From Haliea sp041583655 (lineage in GTDB: Bacteria; Pseudomonadota; Gammaproteobacteria; Pseudomonadales; Halieaceae), in NCBI GenBank assembly GCA_041583655.1, contig JBFHFJ010000055.1, forward strand, positions 1 through 14,841: a DNA stretch of 14,841 bases, given 5' to 3'. Position 1 is the stretch's first letter. Every line of letters starts with the position of its first letter. The position numbers were made by a program, and so were the translations under genes. Below the pieces are notes generated by a model. That model was not told the origin of the DNA. It made no database searches and saw nothing but the letters and a program-made list of their open reading frames with translations. Shown here piece by piece: positions 12,539-14,841 of this stretch.

Positions 12539-13762
12539 ATGACGGTGCAACAGGCAATGACAGCAGCAATCGACAATTCCCATGGTCTCGGTTCACCGCG
12601 GGCAGACGCTTTACTTGCTGCAGCGCGGGCCATGGGGCCCGTGTTGCGGGAGCGGGCAGCGGAATGTCGCGCCGGACGCAAAGTGCCTGTGCAGACGATC
12701 GTCGACTTCCAGGAGGCGGGCTTTTTCAAGATCCTGCAGCCGGAACAGTGGGGCGGTTATGCGATGGATCCTCAGGTCTTTTACTCTGTGGGGCTCGAGA
12801 TTGCGCGGCACTGCATGTCCAGTGCCTGGGTGCTGGGAGTCGTTGCGGTACACAACTGGCAGCTGGCTGTATTCGATGACCGCGCCGCGCAGGACGTTTG
12901 GGGTGACGACCCCACCGTACTGATTTCCTCGTCCTACGCACCTGTCGGCAAGGTAACGCCCGTGGACGGCGGGTACCGCCTGAGTGGACGCTGGAGCTTC
13001 TCATCCGGCAGCGAACACTGCCAGTGGGCCTTCCTCGGCGCAGTTGTGCCAACGCCCGAAGCCCCGTTCGACATGATGAACTACCGTACGTTCCTGGTGC
13101 CGATCAGCGACTACCGGATTGTCGATAACTGGGATGTGGTGGGCCTGCAGGGTACCGGCAGCCACGACATTCTGGTCGAGGACGCTTTCGTGCCCGAGCA
13201 CCGCACCCACCGGTCACTGGATGGCTACCGCTGCGACAACCCTGGCACTGCCGTCAACGATGCGCCGCTGTACCGGATGCCTTTCATGCAGGTGTTTGTG
13301 CGGGCGGTGTGTACCGCCACCCTCGGCGCCCTGCAGGGTTCACTGGAGAGCTTCATTGAGGTGGCAAAAACCCGCAGGGTGGGGCCGACCTTGATGAGCG
13401 CCGACCCCTACGCGCGTCATCTGGCGGCTGACGTCAAGACTGCGATTGAGGAAATGAGGCTTGTTATGCTGCGCAACTTCGACGCGATGATGCGCTGTAC
13501 CCGGGCCGGCGAGCCGATCCCGGTCGAAGACCGTGTGCGCTATCGCTATGATTCTGCTGTGGTAGCCGACCGCTGTCTTGAACTCTCGGGCAAGATGCTC
13601 AAGGCCGCAGGTAGCGGCGGGATTCGCGTCGGCAGCGATCTGCTCGCGCGGCACCTGGATATACTGGCCAGCCAGGCCCACGTTGCCAACCACTCGACAC
13701 CCTTTGCCGACAATATGGGTGCGGTGCTGTTCGGTGAAGAAAATCGCGACTACGCTGTCTGA
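12539..13762 (+). CDS. hsaA: Flavin-dependent aromatic monooxygenase, oxygenase subunit (HsaA/TesA2-like)
   Basis: This is a group D flavoprotein monooxygenase with the acyl-CoA dehydrogenase fold. In steroid degraders HsaA/TesA2 ortho-hydroxylates the aromatised A ring of 3-HSA to the catechol, using reduced flavin from a separate reductase. The 407-residue product (family about 390-400) has GFFKILQPEQWGGYAMDP (61-78), VHNWQLAVFDDRAAQDVWGDDP (104-125), ISSSYAPVG (129-137), GRWSFSSGSEHCQWAF (150-165) and VGLQGTGSHDI (201-211), all matching HsaA-type proteins. Near the C-terminus, SQAHVANH (378-385) holds the His region used in catalysis. ATG 12539 follows a strong AGGAGG 5 nt upstream; the in-frame ATG at 12503 lacks one. 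No reductase gene is present in the window. The exact substrate (steroid or another phenol) is inferred from the neighbours. Confidence 0.85.
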   Translation: MTVQQAMTAAIDNSHGLGSPRADALLAAARAMGPVLRERAAECRAGRKVPVQTIVDFQEAGFFKILQPEQWGGYAMDPQVFYSVGLEIARHCMSSAWVLGVVAVHNWQLAVFDDRAAQDVWGDDPTVLISSSYAPVGKVTPVDGGYRLSGRWSFSSGSEHCQWAFLGAVVPTPEAPFDMMNYRTFLVPISDYRIVDNWDVVGLQGTGSHDILVEDAFVPEHRTHRSLDGYRCDNPGTAVNDAPLYRMPFMQVFVRAVCTATLGALQGSLESFIEVAKTRRVGPTLMSADPYARHLAADVKTAIEEMRLVMLRNFDAMMRCTRAGEPIPVEDRVRYRYDSAVVADRCLELSGKMLKAAGSGGIRVGSDLLARHLDILASQAHVANHSTPFADNMGAVLFGEENRDYAV

Positions 13763-13785
13763 TAACGAATAACACGGGGATGACA

Positions 13786-14622
13786 ATGGGAACCAAAGGA
13801 CTGCTGCCGGAAGGCAAGTACGCCAATTGCGCCAACGGCTACAGGATTCACTACCTGGATGAGGGCGCGGGGGAGGATGTAGTGGTTTTCCTGCACGGCT
13901 CCGGCCCGGGTGCCAGCGGCTACAGTAACTTCAAGGGCAACTTCCCGGTCCTGGTAGAAGCCGGTTTTCGCTGCATTGTTCCCGATCATATCGGCTACGG
14001 CTTTTCTGACAAGCCAGATGATGTCGAGCACACCCTGGATTTTTTTGTCCAGTGTATCAAGCAGACGCTCGACGAGATTGGAGTCAGCCGCTGCAGTGTG
14101 GTGGGCAACTCCCTGGGTGGCGTGGTGGCGATTGGCCTGGCGCTGGCGCACCCGGAGCTGGTGGACAAGCTCATCCTGATGGCTCCCGGCGGGCTAAGCG
14201 AAATGCACGAGTACCAGCAGATGCCGGGTATGCAGAAGATGTTCAAGGTTTTCGGCTCCGGCGAGCCAGTGACCCACGAGGTGATGAAGGATCTGTTTGC
14301 CACCGGCCTGATGTACGACCCGCGCCATGCGACCGATGAACTGGTCAGCGAGCGCATGCAAATCATGGGCATCATGAACGGCCATGTGATGGCCAGCATG
14401 AAGATCCCGGTCATCATTGATCGGTTGCACGAGCTGGACTGTCCGGTGCTCGGCTTCTGGGGCATGAACGAACGCATGATGCCCGAAAGCGGCATCATGG
14501 CGCTGGCGAAGAATGTCAGGCATTTGCAGTTCGTCCTGCTGTCCGAGTGTGGGCACTGGGTCATGGTGGAACACCGTGACCTGTTCAACCGCCAGTGTCT
14601 GGATTTCCTGCAGCATGGATAA
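13786..14622 (+). CDS. hsaD: Meta-cleavage-product hydrolase, alpha/beta fold (HsaD/TesD-like), with Glu at the acid position
   Basis: This is a C-C bond hydrolase that splits the vinylogous 1,5-diketone made by extradiol ring cleavage, giving a carboxylic acid and a 2-hydroxydienoate. The 278-residue product (HsaD/BphD about 285-290) has the oxyanion HGSGPGASG (37-45), nucleophile S109 in VVGNSLGG, and H257 in SECGHWVMVEH. The acid position reads WGMNERMMP (225-233). HsaD and BphD have Asp where this protein has E229. ATG 13786 is preferred because GGGGA lies 5 nt upstream; the ATG at 13780 sits directly on that sequence. It begins 23 bp after the monooxygenase and overlaps the hydratase start by 8 bp. 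Bases 14098-14156 recur exactly at 14783-14841. Confidence 0.85.
   Translation: MGTKGLLPEGKYANCANGYRIHYLDEGAGEDVVVFLHGSGPGASGYSNFKGNFPVLVEAGFRCIVPDHIGYGFSDKPDDVEHTLDFFVQCIKQTLDEIGVSRCSVVGNSLGGVVAIGLALAHPELVDKLILMAPGGLSEMHEYQQMPGMQKMFKVFGSGEPVTHEVMKDLFATGLMYDPRHATDELVSERMQIMGIMNGHVMASMKIPVIIDRLHELDCPVLGFWGMNERMMPESGIMALAKNVRHLQFVLLSECGHWVMVEHRDLFNRQCLDFLQHG
14098..14156 (+). repeat. First copy of a 59-bp exact direct repeat (inside the hydrolase gene)
   Basis: This is the native copy. It encodes the nucleophile elbow of the hydrolase (residues 105-123 and part of the next codon). It is identical base for base to 14783-14841, 685 bp downstream. The preceding base differs (T against G), which fixes the left border; the right border is unknown because the window ends. 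Confidence 0.98.
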
Positions 14623-14841
14623 ACAGCAGATTGCTTCCTGCGGAGATGAACTCTACGGTGCCCTGCGCGAGTTGCGCACCCTGGCGCCGCTGACCGAGCG
14701 TGCGCCCGGCATCAGTATTGACGACGCTTACCAGATCAGCCTGCACATGCTGCAGCAGCGCCTCGAGCGCGATGGCGAACGGGTGGTGGGCAACTCCCTG
14801 GGTGGCGTGGTGGCGATTGGCCTGGCGCTGGCGCACCCGGA
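14615..14841 (+). pseudogene. hsaE: 2-Hydroxypenta-2,4-dienoate hydratase, 5' end only, fused in frame to a hydrolase fragment
   Basis: The intact family member (HsaE/TesE/MhpD-like) hydrates 2-hydroxypenta-2,4-dienoate or its hexadiene homologue to the 4-hydroxy-2-oxo acid, before the aldolase step. Residues 1-59 read as a normal hydratase start: ELYGALRELRTLAPLTER, ISIDDAYQISLHMLQQRL, then GERVVG. The family normally continues with G-K-K-I-G-V-T-S-K. Here it instead continues NSLGGVVAIGLALAHP, the hydrolase elbow, in the same reading frame until the window ends. The ATG at 14615 overlaps the hydrolase stop by 8 bp (translational coupling). Whether a real broken gene exists in the genome is doubtful: the join coincides with the end of the sequence and could be an artefact, with an intact hydratase in the organism. 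Confidence 0.8.
14783..14841 (+). repeat. Second copy of the 59-bp exact direct repeat at the window end
   Basis: It is identical to 14098-14156 and on the same strand. It begins exactly where the hydratase sequence should diverge, after a shared GTGGTGGGC (both genes encode Val-Val-Gly here). It runs to the last base of the window, so the true repeat may be longer. Confidence 0.98.

Noticed and set aside
13750..14151. Minus-strand open frames at 13750-14151 and 14585-14836 with identical N-termini, looking like a duplicated small gene family
   Set aside because: Both are antisense shadows. Their shared start is simply the 59-bp repeat read on the other strand.
14615..14841. A genuine bifunctional hydratase-hydrolase fusion protein
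   Set aside because: The hydratase part stops before its catalytic region and the hydrolase part starts inside its fold, lacking the oxyanion loop. Neither half could work, so a functional fusion is not credible.

Overview
The window is a dense, GC-rich stretch of a gammaproteobacterial chromosome with no tRNA, rRNA, IS element or CRISPR array. The gene order valS-holC-pepA, divergent from lptF-lptG, is typical of Gammaproteobacteria. The BolA, TrhO, AraC-type and steroid-ring genes suggest a marine Halieaceae/Cellvibrionales-like or other pseudomonad-related lineage. That placement is inference from gene content, not a phylogeny.

Layout. 1-2508 (minus): the 5' part of valS, then holC and pepA, transcribed pepA to holC to valS. 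2634-4800 (plus): lptF and lptG, the membrane subunits of the LPS export ABC transporter, overlapping by 14 bp. 4797-5273 (minus): an RDD membrane protein. 5424-7492 (plus): an OmpR-type response regulator and its sensor kinase. 7476-8183 (minus): an unnamed protein with a small N-terminal domain and a proline-rich tail carrying about six copies of a short motif. 8307-9353 (plus): an AraC-family regulator. 9413-10695 (plus): bolA and trhO, overlapping by ATGA. 10692-11486 (minus): a secreted trypsin-like protease.

11582 to the end (plus) looks catabolic: a DHRS1-like short-chain dehydrogenase, an HsaA/TesA2-like flavin monooxygenase oxygenase subunit, an HsaD/TesD-like meta-cleavage-product hydrolase, and the start of an HsaE/TesE-like 2-hydroxypentadienoate hydratase. 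The last three fit hydroxylation, C-C hydrolysis and side-product hydration in steroid (or related aromatic) ring degradation. The extradiol dioxygenase and the flavin reductase are not in the window.

The strongest anomaly is at the right edge. The hydratase gene runs normally for 56 codons, then switches in frame into a 59-bp exact copy of the hydrolase gene's nucleophile-elbow region and ends there. This is a chimeric junction, either an assembly or amplification artefact or the edge of a tandem duplication. Other points worth a look are a Glu where the hydrolase family has its catalytic Asp, the motif-repeat protein, a basic tail on PepA, two convergent gene pairs that share a CTAG double stop, and a stop codon, -10 box and terminator stem packed together between holC and valS. 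No intergenic stretch exceeds 300 bases.
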